Shown here: positions 26,236-34,347 of the stretch, piece after piece
How the letters are laid out: each line of letters begins with the position of its first letter
Position numbering within the stretch: position 1 is the first letter of the stretch
Assembly (NCBI RefSeq): GCF_018122735.1
Contig: NZ_JAGRRD010000001.1
Location: forward strand, 4,495,318 to 4,559,317
Origin: Azoarcus sp. L1K30
Lineage (GTDB): Bacteria > Pseudomonadota > Gammaproteobacteria > Burkholderiales > Rhodocyclaceae
Length of the DNA stretch: 64,000 bases
Direction of reading: 5' to 3'
Made by a program: the position numbers and the translations under genes
Notes under the pieces: generated by a model
What the model was told of the DNA's origin: nothing
The model's database searches: none
What the model saw: the letters and a program-made list of their open reading frames with translations, nothing else

Positions 26236-27182
26236 TCCGCAGTGCAATAGGTGCGTTGAGCGGATCGGGCGAGCACGCACGACTGAGTATCTTCATCTTT
26301 CACCGCGTCTTGCCGCAGCCGGACCCGCTGTTCCCGGCAGAGATGGATACCGTGCGTTTCGATCGCGCAATGGGTTGGATTTCCAGCTGGTTCAACGTGT
26401 TGCCGTTGCACGAGGCCGTCGGACGGCTGGCTCGCGGCGAGTTGCCTCGGCGCGCAGCGGCGATCACGTTTGACGACGGCTATGCGGATAACCTGCTGTA
26501 TGCCACCCCCATCCTGCGGCGTCATGGCTTGCATGCGACCTTCTTCATCGCCAGCGGTTATCTCGATGGCGGACGCATGTGGAACGATACGATCATCGAA
26601 TCGGTGCGCAATGCCACGGTTGCAGAGCTCGATGCCGAATGGTTGGGTGCGGGGGTGATGCCGCTGCAGGGGACAGGGCAGAAGTCAGCAGCGATTCACC
26701 GGCTGATCCCTGCCATCAAGCATCTGCCGGGTCCGGCCAGAGCCGATGCCGTTGCACGGGTGGAAGCCTCATGTGGGGCCACGCTGCCCGGTGATCTGAT
26801 GCTCACCAGCGGTCAGTTACGGGAGCTCCTCGGCGCTGGAATGGGGGTCGGTGCGCATACGGTCAGTCATCCCATCCTTGCGCGATTGGCTTCAGAAGAT
26901 GCGCGGCGCGAAATCGCCACCAGCCGGGACGCGCTCGAAGGCCTCCTGGGCGAGCGGGTTGGCCTCTTCGCCTATCCCAATGGAAAGCCGGGTGCCGACT
27001 ACCTGCCCGAACATGTCGACATGGTCAGGTCGATGGGTTTCGATGCGGCGGTGTCGACTGCCTGGGGCGCGAGTGACAGGACGTCCGACCCGTTCCAGCT
27101 CAGGCGCTTTACGCCCTGGGACGAAGGCAGGTGGCGCTATGGCGCACGTCTGGTGCGAAACCTTGCCTCTCCATCGCCATGA
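26229..27182 (+). CDS. Polysaccharide deacetylase family protein
   Basis: 317 residues. The NodB core starts with AITFDDGYADNLLYATPILRRHG (FDDGYADN at 81-88), followed by ATFFIASGYLDGGRMWND, GAHTVSHPILARL (metal-binding His pair) and GLFAYPNGKPGADY. No signal peptide. The ATG at 26229 overlaps the O-ligase stop by 7 nt, making it the last gene of the plus-strand operon; it faces the minus-strand hydrolase gene 20 bp away. It is the second deacetylase in the locus. Confidence 0.9.
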   Translation: MLIRSAIGALSGSGEHARLSIFIFHRVLPQPDPLFPAEMDTVRFDRAMGWISSWFNVLPLHEAVGRLARGELPRRAAAITFDDGYADNLLYATPILRRHGLHATFFIASGYLDGGRMWNDTIIESVRNATVAELDAEWLGAGVMPLQGTGQKSAAIHRLIPAIKHLPGPARADAVARVEASCGATLPGDLMLTSGQLRELLGAGMGVGAHTVSHPILARLASEDARREIATSRDALEGLLGERVGLFAYPNGKPGADYLPEHVDMVRSMGFDAAVSTAWGASDRTSDPFQLRRFTPWDEGRWRYGARLVRNLASPSP

Positions 27183-27201
27183 CGATTGTGATGGTCGGCG
27201 C

Positions 27202-28098
27202 CTAGTCGGCGTCGCGGGGAGGAGGTAGCCCCTGCAACCAGTCGCGAGCGATATCGATCACTTCGTCCCGCGCGGCGATGGTCGAAAATGCCTGGTCGGC
27301 TTCGGGCAGATCGTGACGGGTGAAGCTCTTGCACTGGTTCAGCGCGCTTGACCATGCGGGCTCCGCCGCGACCAGCTCGTCGAACTCCTTGCTCACGATG
27401 CTGCGGCCGCTCATCAGCATCAGCATGTGCCCGTTGAAGCGCTCCATACCGACCCGCATCCGCAGTGGATAGGGCAGGCCATCGACATCGTCACGTGGCG
27501 CGACGGCGGCTATCTGCGTGCGCGGCGACAGTTTGCGTTTCAGTACCCTGCCTACGGTGGCAAGCGCCGGGAGTGGATTGAAGCGCAACGAGAAGACTTT
27601 TTTCCAGAATACGGGTTCGCGCAGCCGCTGCAGGTAGTAGTGCTTCACCATGGCCTGCTCGCCGGTTTCCTCCGTATGTACGTACGGATTTCCGAGTGCC
27701 AGGCCAGTCACCCCGGGCAATTTCCAGGCGTGGATCATGCTGGCTGAGGCCGCGTCGCAGCCGCCCCAGAGCACGATTTCGGATAGCCCGGGTACCGTCG
27801 CCCTGAACGTGTCGATTGCGGCGCGGATATCGGCTTCGGTGTCGGTAAAGCCCACAAAGTCACCCGAGCCGTCTCCGATTCCCCGGTAGTCGAACCGCAT
27901 GACGGGCGTGCCCGCTGCTGCCAGGCGCCGACCGAGAAAGAGCAGCTGCCTGCAACATCCTCCACGATACTGAGGCCCACCCGCCGGCATCGCCAGGACA
28001 CCGCGCGACGCGGCGGGGAGCCCATCGGGGACATGAACGATGCCAAGCAGCGTTTCACCTTCGCACTCGAAGGTGACCGGAACTTCGGAACTGCTCAA
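27202..28098 (-). CDS. Exosortase A system-associated hydrolase 1
   Basis: 298-residue alpha/beta-hydrolase-fold protein. The oxyanion region LAMPAGGPQYRGG, RFDYRGIGDGSG and nucleophile elbow LWGGCDAASAS (Cys114 where Ser is usual) place it in the TIGR03100 family; a C-terminal FTRHDLPEADQAF supplies a late His. The start is a TTG overlapping the stop of hydrolase 2 (TTGA) with GGAG 7 nt upstream, so the two are translated together. A cysteine nucleophile suggests thioester chemistry, for example unloading the adjacent acyl carrier protein. Confidence 0.9.
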   Translation of the reverse strand: MSSSEVPVTFECEGETLLGIVHVPDGLPAASRGVLAMPAGGPQYRGGCCRQLLFLGRRLAAAGTPVMRFDYRGIGDGSGDFVGFTDTEADIRAAIDTFRATVPGLSEIVLWGGCDAASASMIHAWKLPGVTGLALGNPYVHTEETGEQAMVKHYYLQRLREPVFWKKVFSLRFNPLPALATVGRVLKRKLSPRTQIAAVAPRDDVDGLPYPLRMRVGMERFNGHMLMLMSGRSIVSKEFDELVAAEPAWSSALNQCKSFTRHDLPEADQAFSTIAARDEVIDIARDWLQGLPPPRDAD

Positions 28099-28922
28099 GA
28101 TGATTCTCCGAACAAGGCTGTCGTGGCGCTGATCAACGTCGGCAAGGCGTCGCGCTCGTGCAGCTGCCACAATGGCGGGCCGGAGAACGGATGGCTGCCC
28201 ACCACCGCGCCACGTGCTTCGAGGGCCGAGACCACCTGTCGGGCAGCGATCGAGAGCGCACCGCTGTCATTGGTCACGTTTTCGAACCAGTCAATGCGCT
28301 TTGCCTGCATCGCGCTTTCGCCGCTGAAAAGTCGTGCGGCGTCGATTCCGGCTGCAAGTTGGCCCGCGAGCGGATAGCCGGCGACCTCGACCACCTGGCC
28401 TTCAGCCATCCTGCCCCGGATCAGGTCGGTTGTTTCGGCAGGCAGGCCACGCTCCATCAACCAGGCCACCCTGAGCCTCAGGTATTGCGTCAGGAATTGC
28501 TTGCCATTGACGACGGGCTGCCATAGCAACAGACGTCCATAGCGTGAGGGCGCCGACTCAAACATTGAACCCGCGAGCAGACCGCCCAAGCGCATTCCCC
28601 ACAGGGAAACGCAGAGACCGCTTTCGCGGGCGAGCCAATCCGCAGCGATTCCCGCATCGGTCGCCCACAGGTCCCAGGAGGCAGCCTCGAGCTCACCATG
28701 ACTTTCTCCGGTCCCGAATGGGTCGAGCAGCAGACAGGAATAACCTATGCGGGCAAACGAGCGAGCCTGGGCCGATGCAAGCGCACGGCAGCGGTTCATT
28801 TCCTCGGCAAACGGGGGCAGGTAAAGAAATGCACCGCGCGCCGGCACCGTCGCGGGGAAGTACAGCCCGAACAGCCGGCCCTGGCTGCCATCGATAAAGA
28901 CTGGCCTGGTTTCAGTCTTCAT
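28095..28922 (-). CDS. Exosortase A system-associated hydrolase 2
   Basis: 275-residue alpha/beta-hydrolase-fold protein of the TIGR03101 type. FLYLPPFAEEMNRCRALASAQAR is the oxyanion strand and LLLDPFGTGESHG the next. The nucleophile elbow reads SLWGMRLGG with Arg111 in the position of Ser, so it may be non-catalytic or use another residue. It lies between the acyl carrier protein (9 bp) and hydrolase 1 (4-nt overlap). The obligate pairing suggests the two form a heteromer. Confidence 0.9.
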   Translation of the reverse strand: MKTETRPVFIDGSQGRLFGLYFPATVPARGAFLYLPPFAEEMNRCRALASAQARSFARIGYSCLLLDPFGTGESHGELEAASWDLWATDAGIAADWLARESGLCVSLWGMRLGGLLAGSMFESAPSRYGRLLLWQPVVNGKQFLTQYLRLRVAWLMERGLPAETTDLIRGRMAEGQVVEVAGYPLAGQLAAGIDAARLFSGESAMQAKRIDWFENVTNDSGALSIAARQVVSALEARGAVVGSHPFSGPPLWQLHERDALPTLISATTALFGESS

Positions 28923-28931
28923 GAGCCAGTA

Positions 28932-29177
28932 TCAGCGCTTGGATTCGATGAAGGTCGCGAGTGTGCCGACGGTCTCGAAGATTTCCCCACTGATTTCGTC
29001 GTCAGCGACCTCGCAGCCAAGTTGTTCCTCAATGCTGGTGATCAGTGCAACGACCGTCATCGAGTTGAACTCGGGGAAGTTTCCCATCAAGGGGGTATCT
29101 GCAGTTAGCGTGGCGGCGCGGTCACCGAGTTGCAGGCAATGGTTCAGCAGGTCGCAGGCAATTTCCAGCGCGGTCAT
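28932..29177 (-). CDS. Acyl carrier protein of the XrtA locus
   Basis: 81 residues with the four-helix ACP pattern. FPEFNSMTVVALITSIEEQLGCEVADDEIS contains the phosphopantetheine Ser39, but the preceding residue is Asn38 instead of the usual Asp in the DSL/DSM motif. AGGAAAGAG lies 3-8 nt before the ATG. It is in an operon with a sulfotransferase upstream and two hydrolases downstream, and is the likely carrier for acids activated by the AMP ligases at 23473 and 54734. Confidence 0.9.
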   Translation of the reverse strand: MTALEIACDLLNHCLQLGDRAATLTADTPLMGNFPEFNSMTVVALITSIEEQLGCEVADDEISGEIFETVGTLATFIESKR

Positions 29178-29230
29178 TGACTCTTTCCTATTGGTAGTAG
29201 TGAGTAGTGGGGTTCAATTCAGTATGTGTG

Positions 29231-30010
29231 CTATGACGCCTTGGTCGTTCGTCCGCTCTTGTGTTCATGAAACGCGTCCTTTACGACCATCTCGTCAGCG
29301 GGAACGCCGACAAACGCGAGGATTCGGCGCTGTCCGTCCGGGTTGCTCATTTCGCTGATGTCGAAGATGCGAAAGTTCTCCGGTAACCGGGCCTCGAGGC
29401 GAGCGGCTTCATCATAGTAGTAGTCCCAGTATTTTTCGATGGCTTCGCGTTTCGAGTCGGCTTCGAACTTGGGAAATGTCTTGTCCCACACCGGATCTGG
29501 CTGATAACGGGTGCCGTCGTGCGCCTGCCAGAAATTCTTGGATTCATGGTAGGGGACACGGACGATCATCGACTTGAGCCGGTCGGCAATCTGCAACGAG
29601 GTCCAGCGATTGATCGACGATTTCTCGAGCCAGCTATCCACAGTCTCGGTACGGTCGCGCTTGATGCAGACGAAGCGGACGTTCGGGTCCTGTTCGAGAA
29701 TGTCGTCGACGTATTTCAAGTAGTAGTAGGCGATATCGCCCATCAGCCTGATCTTGTCACGCTTCTGCAAGGCTTCGTAGGTCGCGACCGATGCCGGCCT
29801 GGCGTAGTCGATGGCCAGGCGTGCCTTGGGTCCGCCCGCGATGATCCGGTTGAACTCGGCGATCGTGTTCAGGACGGGCTGCGGGTTGCCCTCGAAGACG
29901 CAACCAGTGGGGTTGAGTTCGTGAAAACAGACGGCGTCGCGCTGGCTGTTGAATAAACGCGATAGTGATGCGGTACCGGTACGCCCGGAGCCCAGACCAA
30001 TGACAATCAT
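29231..30010 (-). CDS. PAPS-dependent sulfotransferase
   Basis: 259 residues. The 5'-phosphosulfate-binding loop GLGSGRTGTASLSRLF is at 5-20 and the 3'-phosphate-binding segment FVCIKRDRTETVDSWLEKSSINRW is near 105-130. Sulfotransferases move the sulfuryl group of PAPS to hydroxyl or amino groups. The acceptor here is probably a sugar of the EPS or a lipid intermediate. The start at 30010 follows GAGGT; a longer reading to 30112 would overlap the GT2 gene. PAPS would come from CysD/CysNC at the other end of the locus. Confidence 0.88.
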   Translation of the reverse strand: MIVIGLGSGRTGTASLSRLFNSQRDAVCFHELNPTGCVFEGNPQPVLNTIAEFNRIIAGGPKARLAIDYARPASVATYEALQKRDKIRLMGDIAYYYLKYVDDILEQDPNVRFVCIKRDRTETVDSWLEKSSINRWTSLQIADRLKSMIVRVPYHESKNFWQAHDGTRYQPDPVWDKTFPKFEADSKREAIEKYWDYYYDEAARLEARLPENFRIFDISEMSNPDGQRRILAFVGVPADEMVVKDAFHEHKSGRTTKAS

Positions 30011-30054
30011 TGATACCTCGTATCTAGTACATTCATATTCACGCCCATCCGCGC

Positions 30055-31044
30055 TCAGGCTCTTGGCTGGGCCAGCGCACGTAGCCCGAGGTAGCCGCAA
30101 TAGAGCAGCCACTTGGGACTCAAGCCGGTCGAAAGCGATTCGCGAGCATACACTGCGGCCAACTCGTAGTTTCCGTCAGACACCAGTTTTTCCGTGATCC
30201 GCTTGAGCGTGTAGCCCTTGTTGCGGGTAGCAGCCTTGCGGATGGCGGGCGATTTCGAAAACAGCACCGCCTTGTCCATGACGTAGGAGCGAAACAGCAA
30301 CTTCTGCAGGACCGTGACCACGGTCGACATGTTCAGTGTCTTGCTCGGATCCGGTGCGTTATGGTGCGATGTCATTCCGGGGAAATACCGGATGCCGCGC
30401 GCGACATCGATGCAGCGCAGGTAGAAGTCCCAGTCGCACTCATAGCGGATATTTTCGTCCATGCCGCCAATATCAAGGTAAAGCGTGCGCCGGACGACTG
30501 ATGTATTGAGGTGCTGAAAGCCGTTGCAGCGCATCAGGTCTTCGACGCTCACATCGTAGACGCCTTCGCCATCCGGCCTGTGCGTCGTCTTTACGATGTG
30601 CTCAAGTTCTTCGAGCCACAGTGGCCCCTTGACTTGCTCATCACCGAGGTAAGCCGCCTGGTTGGTGTAGTAGAGATCGATGCTGCTGTCTGCTGCGCAC
30701 AGTGCCCTCGAGGCGCGGGCGAGATGTTCCGGGTCGGTCCAGAAGTCGTCGTCGTCGAGAAAGGTGACAAATTCCCCTTGCGCACGTTCGACCCCGCGGT
30801 TGATCGCGTAGCTCTGCCCGTGGCCGCGCTCCGTCGCTTCCAGGTCGAGCATCAGCACCCGGCTCTTCAATTCTGCCGCAAGGGATTGGTATGCAGCGAG
30901 GTTGGGGCCGTCGGAACCGTCATTTACGACCAGAATCTCAGTCTCCCGATGCGACTGTTCCAGTACGGACTGAATCGCCTTGCGCAGCAGGGTTGGGCGA
31001 TTGCGTGACGGGATGATGACGGATACGGAGACGCTTGATGACAT
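30055..31044 (-). CDS. Glycosyltransferase family 2
   Basis: 329-residue GT-A enzyme. VSVIIPSRNRPTLLRKAIQSVLEQ and ILVVNDGSDG open the fold; FLDDDDFW at 95-102 is the DxD metal site; NTSVVRRTLYLDIGGMDENIRYECDWDFYLR is the acceptor/catalytic region. The C-terminal 80 residues are helical and basic and could associate with the membrane. Situated between the ATP-grasp/phosphatase fusion (30 bp) and the sulfotransferase (44 bp), so it probably adds the sugar later sulfated. Confidence 0.9.
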   Translation of the reverse strand: MSSSVSVSVIIPSRNRPTLLRKAIQSVLEQSHRETEILVVNDGSDGPNLAAYQSLAAELKSRVLMLDLEATERGHGQSYAINRGVERAQGEFVTFLDDDDFWTDPEHLARASRALCAADSSIDLYYTNQAAYLGDEQVKGPLWLEELEHIVKTTHRPDGEGVYDVSVEDLMRCNGFQHLNTSVVRRTLYLDIGGMDENIRYECDWDFYLRCIDVARGIRYFPGMTSHHNAPDPSKTLNMSTVVTVLQKLLFRSYVMDKAVLFSKSPAIRKAATRNKGYTLKRITEKLVSDGNYELAAVYARESLSTGLSPKWLLYCGYLGLRALAQPRA

Positions 31045-31074
31045 AGGTTCGAGTACTTGCGCAAATGGCAGTGT

Positions 31075-32802
31075 TCAGTGTCGTGATCCAATCATTGCCG
31101 CAACCTCATCCACGCCTCTGAGCACCTGATTGAGGCTGCGCTCGTAGTCTGCTCTCGGCAGGCCGTAGGGATCGGCAATCTCGGACGCGTCACGTCCCAT
31201 GCCGAGCAGAAACACCTTGTTGCGGGCCTCGGGGAACGCATCCAGAACGCGATCCCGGTGCTGCAACTCCATCACGAAGATCGCATCGGCGTGAGCGACC
31301 ATATCCGCATCGAGCGACCTCGACGACCAATATAGCATGTCGACCCCCCGTGCCGCTGCGACTTCCGTCATGATCGGATCGGCGGGGCGACCGCTTTCGT
31401 GGTGGAAGCCAGCCGAGGTGACATGCGGACCATTCTTCAGTACGGTCGAGGCGTAGCGCTCGGCGACTGCGCTTCTATTGATGTTGCCGTAACACAGGAA
31501 CAGGATGTTGTTGGCATCGGCGAGCGCCTTTGCTACCGCTCCGCCCTGCCATTGCGCATGTGCCTTCGCTCTTTCCCGGCGTTCCTTGAAGATGCCGGCG
31601 AGCCTGTGGTAATACGACGCGGCGATGCGACCCATATCGATCAGTCCAGGGAGTGGGTCGCGCCAGCTTTGCACGTCGAAGCGGTGCTCCGGGCGAAACA
31701 CGAGTGCAAGATCCGATACGACCTGGCGCCCCGAGGGAATGGCTACCAGACCCGCGGGCGCGTCCTTTCGCAGTACGAGTTCATGCCAGAACACGTCGCG
31801 GGACAGATTGCGGACCTTGATGCCATTGCGATAGGCCGGCCGTGGGGCGACGCGGCCTTCGACCATGAGTTCATAGAGCATGGCGGGAAAATCCGCTCCC
31901 GCATGGACTGCGAGCGGGAGAGAGCCCCAGAAGCGGCCGTTGATTTCCATGAGGCGGAACTCGCCGGTGGCCGCATTGCGCTTGAATTCGACCATTGCGA
32001 CACCATGCCAGTCCAGTGCGGTCATGAGGCGACTGGCAGCGTCCAGCAGCGCAGGTTCGACGGCTACGCTGGCGCGCAGGCTGCTTCCGCCACCGGTGAG
32101 CGGCACCTCGTGCAGTCTGAGGTGCTGGAAGGCGTAGACAATCCTGCCATGATCGGCGATCAGCTCAATGCCAACGCCATCGCCTTCGAAGCGCTCCTGC
32201 AGCAGTGCGTCTCCGTAGCGAAGTGCATCCCGCACCCGCGACTCGAGCTCTCGAGCGTTCAGCGCATAGCTGACCGATAGTTGAACGTTGCCTGCGCCGC
32301 GACCGGCAACCGAACTGACCGGCTTGATGACCACCGGATAACCAAGCTCTTCGCCCGCAGCCGTCGCTTCGTCAATGCTCGTCACCAGCCGACTGGCAGG
32401 AAGCGGAATGTTCAGTTGCGCTGCGAGCTCCCCTGTTCGTGCCTTGTCGAGCACTACCGCGAGGGCATCACTTCCTGCCATGGCAAGACGCTCGTCGCGA
32501 ATGCGCTGTCGGTGCTTGAGCAGCGGCGTCACGGTGCGCTCGGTCACGGGGATGATCAGGTCGAAGCGGGCATCCGTCAGGCGGGCGCCGACCCAATTGA
32601 TGAATTCTTCTTCGTTTTCAAGAGGGCTCGGGTAGCGATACTTCTCATCGACGGCCCGTGAATAGCCGGCAATGGGTTTCGTTTCGTGGCTCGCGATGTC
32701 GACGGTGACGCCCATCCTGCGAAGGGAGCGGGCAATGGTCAGTGCCGGCGGCAAATCACCGTCGAGTACCAGTACTCGGCGTGTCGCATGAGCTGCGGTC
32801 AT
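31075..32802 (-). CDS. ATP-grasp ligase fused to low-molecular-weight protein-tyrosine phosphatase
   Basis: 575 residues in two domains. Residues 1 to about 420 form an ATP-grasp ligase: RRVLVLDGDLPPALTIARSL (pre-ATP-grasp), YPVVIKPVSSVAGRGAGNVQLS (ATP-binding Lys and Gly-rich loop), VEFKRNAATGEFRLMEINGRFWGS (metal-binding E and N). Residues about 430-575 are a LMW-PTP: P-loop CYGNINRSAVAE with Cys437-x5-Arg443 and general acid Asp544 in ADPYG. ATP-grasp enzymes make amide, peptide or thioester bonds; LMW-PTPs (Wzb/Etp) dephosphorylate BY-kinases such as the one at 7465. First gene of the minus operon that continues to hydrolase 1. Confidence 0.92.
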   Translation of the reverse strand: MTAAHATRRVLVLDGDLPPALTIARSLRRMGVTVDIASHETKPIAGYSRAVDEKYRYPSPLENEEEFINWVGARLTDARFDLIIPVTERTVTPLLKHRQRIRDERLAMAGSDALAVVLDKARTGELAAQLNIPLPASRLVTSIDEATAAGEELGYPVVIKPVSSVAGRGAGNVQLSVSYALNARELESRVRDALRYGDALLQERFEGDGVGIELIADHGRIVYAFQHLRLHEVPLTGGGSSLRASVAVEPALLDAASRLMTALDWHGVAMVEFKRNAATGEFRLMEINGRFWGSLPLAVHAGADFPAMLYELMVEGRVAPRPAYRNGIKVRNLSRDVFWHELVLRKDAPAGLVAIPSGRQVVSDLALVFRPEHRFDVQSWRDPLPGLIDMGRIAASYYHRLAGIFKERRERAKAHAQWQGGAVAKALADANNILFLCYGNINRSAVAERYASTVLKNGPHVTSAGFHHESGRPADPIMTEVAAARGVDMLYWSSRSLDADMVAHADAIFVMELQHRDRVLDAFPEARNKVFLLGMGRDASEIADPYGLPRADYERSLNQVLRGVDEVAAMIGSRH

Positions 32803-32843
32803 GAGTTATTCCTGTATGGCGGGCACATTCTCGTTCCCGCTGC

Positions 32844-32860
32844 CCCACACCCGTTGTGGG
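32844..32860. repeat. Inverted repeat in the ATP-grasp gene leader
   Basis: CCCACA and TGTGGG flank the loop CCCGT, 41 bp upstream of the ATP-grasp start codon. It could be a small leader hairpin or an operator. Confidence 0.35.
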
Positions 32861-33158
32861 ACAACTCGCCTAATCCTGAATCTACGCATTCGTTTGTGAC
32901 GCCTTCATGTCGCGCCCGCATCGCTGTGGCGTCTGCCCGATGTCCGCGCGTATGGCTCCATTGATGCCGAGTAGGGCACTGCTTTCGCCAGCGGCATTCG
33001 TCGCGGAGGCACCGAACAACATCAAGGTGCGCGGGCCTGGGGACCGCGACGGTGGCATGCACCCGTTCGCCGCGGCGTTCCGAAGCACGGGATGTCGCGC
33101 TTCATCCGATCACGACATCCTCCGCGCACCCGCCTGCGCCGGATTGCGGACGGCGCTT

Positions 33159-33177
33159 CGCCGTTACTATAACGGCG
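33159..33177. promoter_or_regulatory. 19-bp perfect palindrome, candidate operator
   Basis: CGCCGTTACTATAACGGCG consists of 8-bp arms around CTA. No T-run follows on either strand, so an operator is more likely than a terminator. It lies about 335 bp before the TPR gene and 357 bp before the ATP-grasp operon. Confidence 0.45.
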
Positions 33178-33512
33178 GATTGTCAGTCTTGTTCGTAGCG
33201 GAATCCAGCATTTTCGAGTATTTCGCTCTATCGACTGATTTTTTGCGCCGTGTTTTTTGCCGCCCGAGGTGGTCTTTTCCCGTACCCTTAAGCCAATACG
33301 GCCTTGATTGCCATCGATGCACGGCCGGCGAAATGATCGAACGTGATTTTGTGTTTCGGCATAACCATGGCTCGATGGCAAAATGGTCGGGTTTTCGCGG
33401 AGAACGCGTTTTCTGCTACAACGAGCGTGCCAATGATGGTCGAAACTTCTTTCGGCCCCCGGCGCGCAGCGGATGCTTGTCGATCGGGGCATCTACGCAG
33501 GAGGGCTCATGC

Positions 33513-34205
33513 ATGATCAATGGTAAGGCGGGCTGCCGGATTTGGCTGAAACTCGTTCTGGTTGCGGTGGGACTGTTGTCCATTCAAGGCGTGGCGCTGG
33601 CGCAGGAGTTGCCATACGAATGTGGAAACTTTCATAACAATTACGGCCCTTTCGACTACCGGACTGCAAAAGCGCAACTGGGGGTCGTCGAGCAGTACCA
33701 CTTCAATGCCCAGACAGAGTCGCTGGCCGGCGGGCAGACGGGGGCCGTGGGGGCTGACATCAGCTATACGTTGCGCGCATTTCCCAATCATCATCGTGCG
33801 TTGCTGTCGATGATTCGCCTGGGCGAGCGTGAGAAGCGGGAACTGCCTATGGGCGCGAGTCACACCGTTAAGTGTTTCCTCACCCGGGCTGAGGTTTTTC
33901 GTCCCGATGACTATGTGGTGAAGATGCTCAGCGGCATTTACTTGATGAATAAGGGTGACGAGAAGGGTGCGGTCGAAAAGCTCGAAGCGGCAGAGCGCCT
34001 GGAAAGTGCGGATCCAAACCTGCAGTACAACCTCGGGCTGGCCTATTTTCGCCTGGGCCGTTTCGAGGACGCGCTCGCACACGCGCACAAAGCCTATGGG
34101 ATGGGCTTCGCATTGCCCGGGCTTAAGAACATGTTGAAGCGTGCCGGGAAGTGGCGCGATCCCGCACCGCGCGTAAGTCAGACCGCGCCGGGCACGAAGG
34201 AATGA
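33513..34205 (+). CDS. Secreted tetratricopeptide-repeat protein
   Basis: 230 residues. A Sec signal peptide (IWLKLVLVAVGLLSIQGVALAQ) is followed by a region beginning ELPYECGNFHNNYGPFDYR and two to three TPR-like helix pairs (DDYVVKMLSGIYLMNKGDEKGAVEKLEAAERL, NLQYNLGLAYFRLGRFEDALAHAHKAYGMG). The start was chosen at 33513 because GGAGG lies 8 nt upstream and it gives the signal peptide; the frame is open further upstream but without coding character. Probably a periplasmic scaffold for EPS assembly; function not known. Confidence 0.8.
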   Translation: MINGKAGCRIWLKLVLVAVGLLSIQGVALAQELPYECGNFHNNYGPFDYRTAKAQLGVVEQYHFNAQTESLAGGQTGAVGADISYTLRAFPNHHRALLSMIRLGEREKRELPMGASHTVKCFLTRAEVFRPDDYVVKMLSGIYLMNKGDEKGAVEKLEAAERLESADPNLQYNLGLAYFRLGRFEDALAHAHKAYGMGFALPGLKNMLKRAGKWRDPAPRVSQTAPGTKE

Positions 34206-34347
34206 TGCGACCTTCGTCAGGTGTGGCACCAGGAAGGTTGAGCAGCCATGTGTCGTCCCGTCGTTGCGAACACCGCGCCCGCATGGCGCCAGGCTGCCTT
34301 CGTCCGCTCGCTTCGCACCTTATCCCGGCATGCATGCGTGAGATCCA

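Larger units (their letters stand above)
32803..33512. other. 710-bp intergenic region between divergent transcription units
   Basis: It separates the minus-strand ATP-grasp operon from the plus-strand TPR gene. It holds two inverted repeats (listed separately), two T-rich patches near 33238 and 33259, and no ORF I would defend as a gene. Both divergent promoters should lie here; no convincing sigma-70 or sigma-54 pair was found by eye. Confidence 0.6.

Noticed and set aside
32882-33088. 68-codon minus-strand ORF in the 710-bp intergenic region (contains LMLFGASATNAAGE)
   Set aside because: No Shine-Dalgarno, signal peptide or recognisable domain; kept as non-coding for lack of evidence.
32907-33512. 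In-frame N-terminal extension of the TPR protein
   Set aside because: The extension has no coding character; the ATG at 33513 has a strong GGAGG and starts a proper signal peptide.
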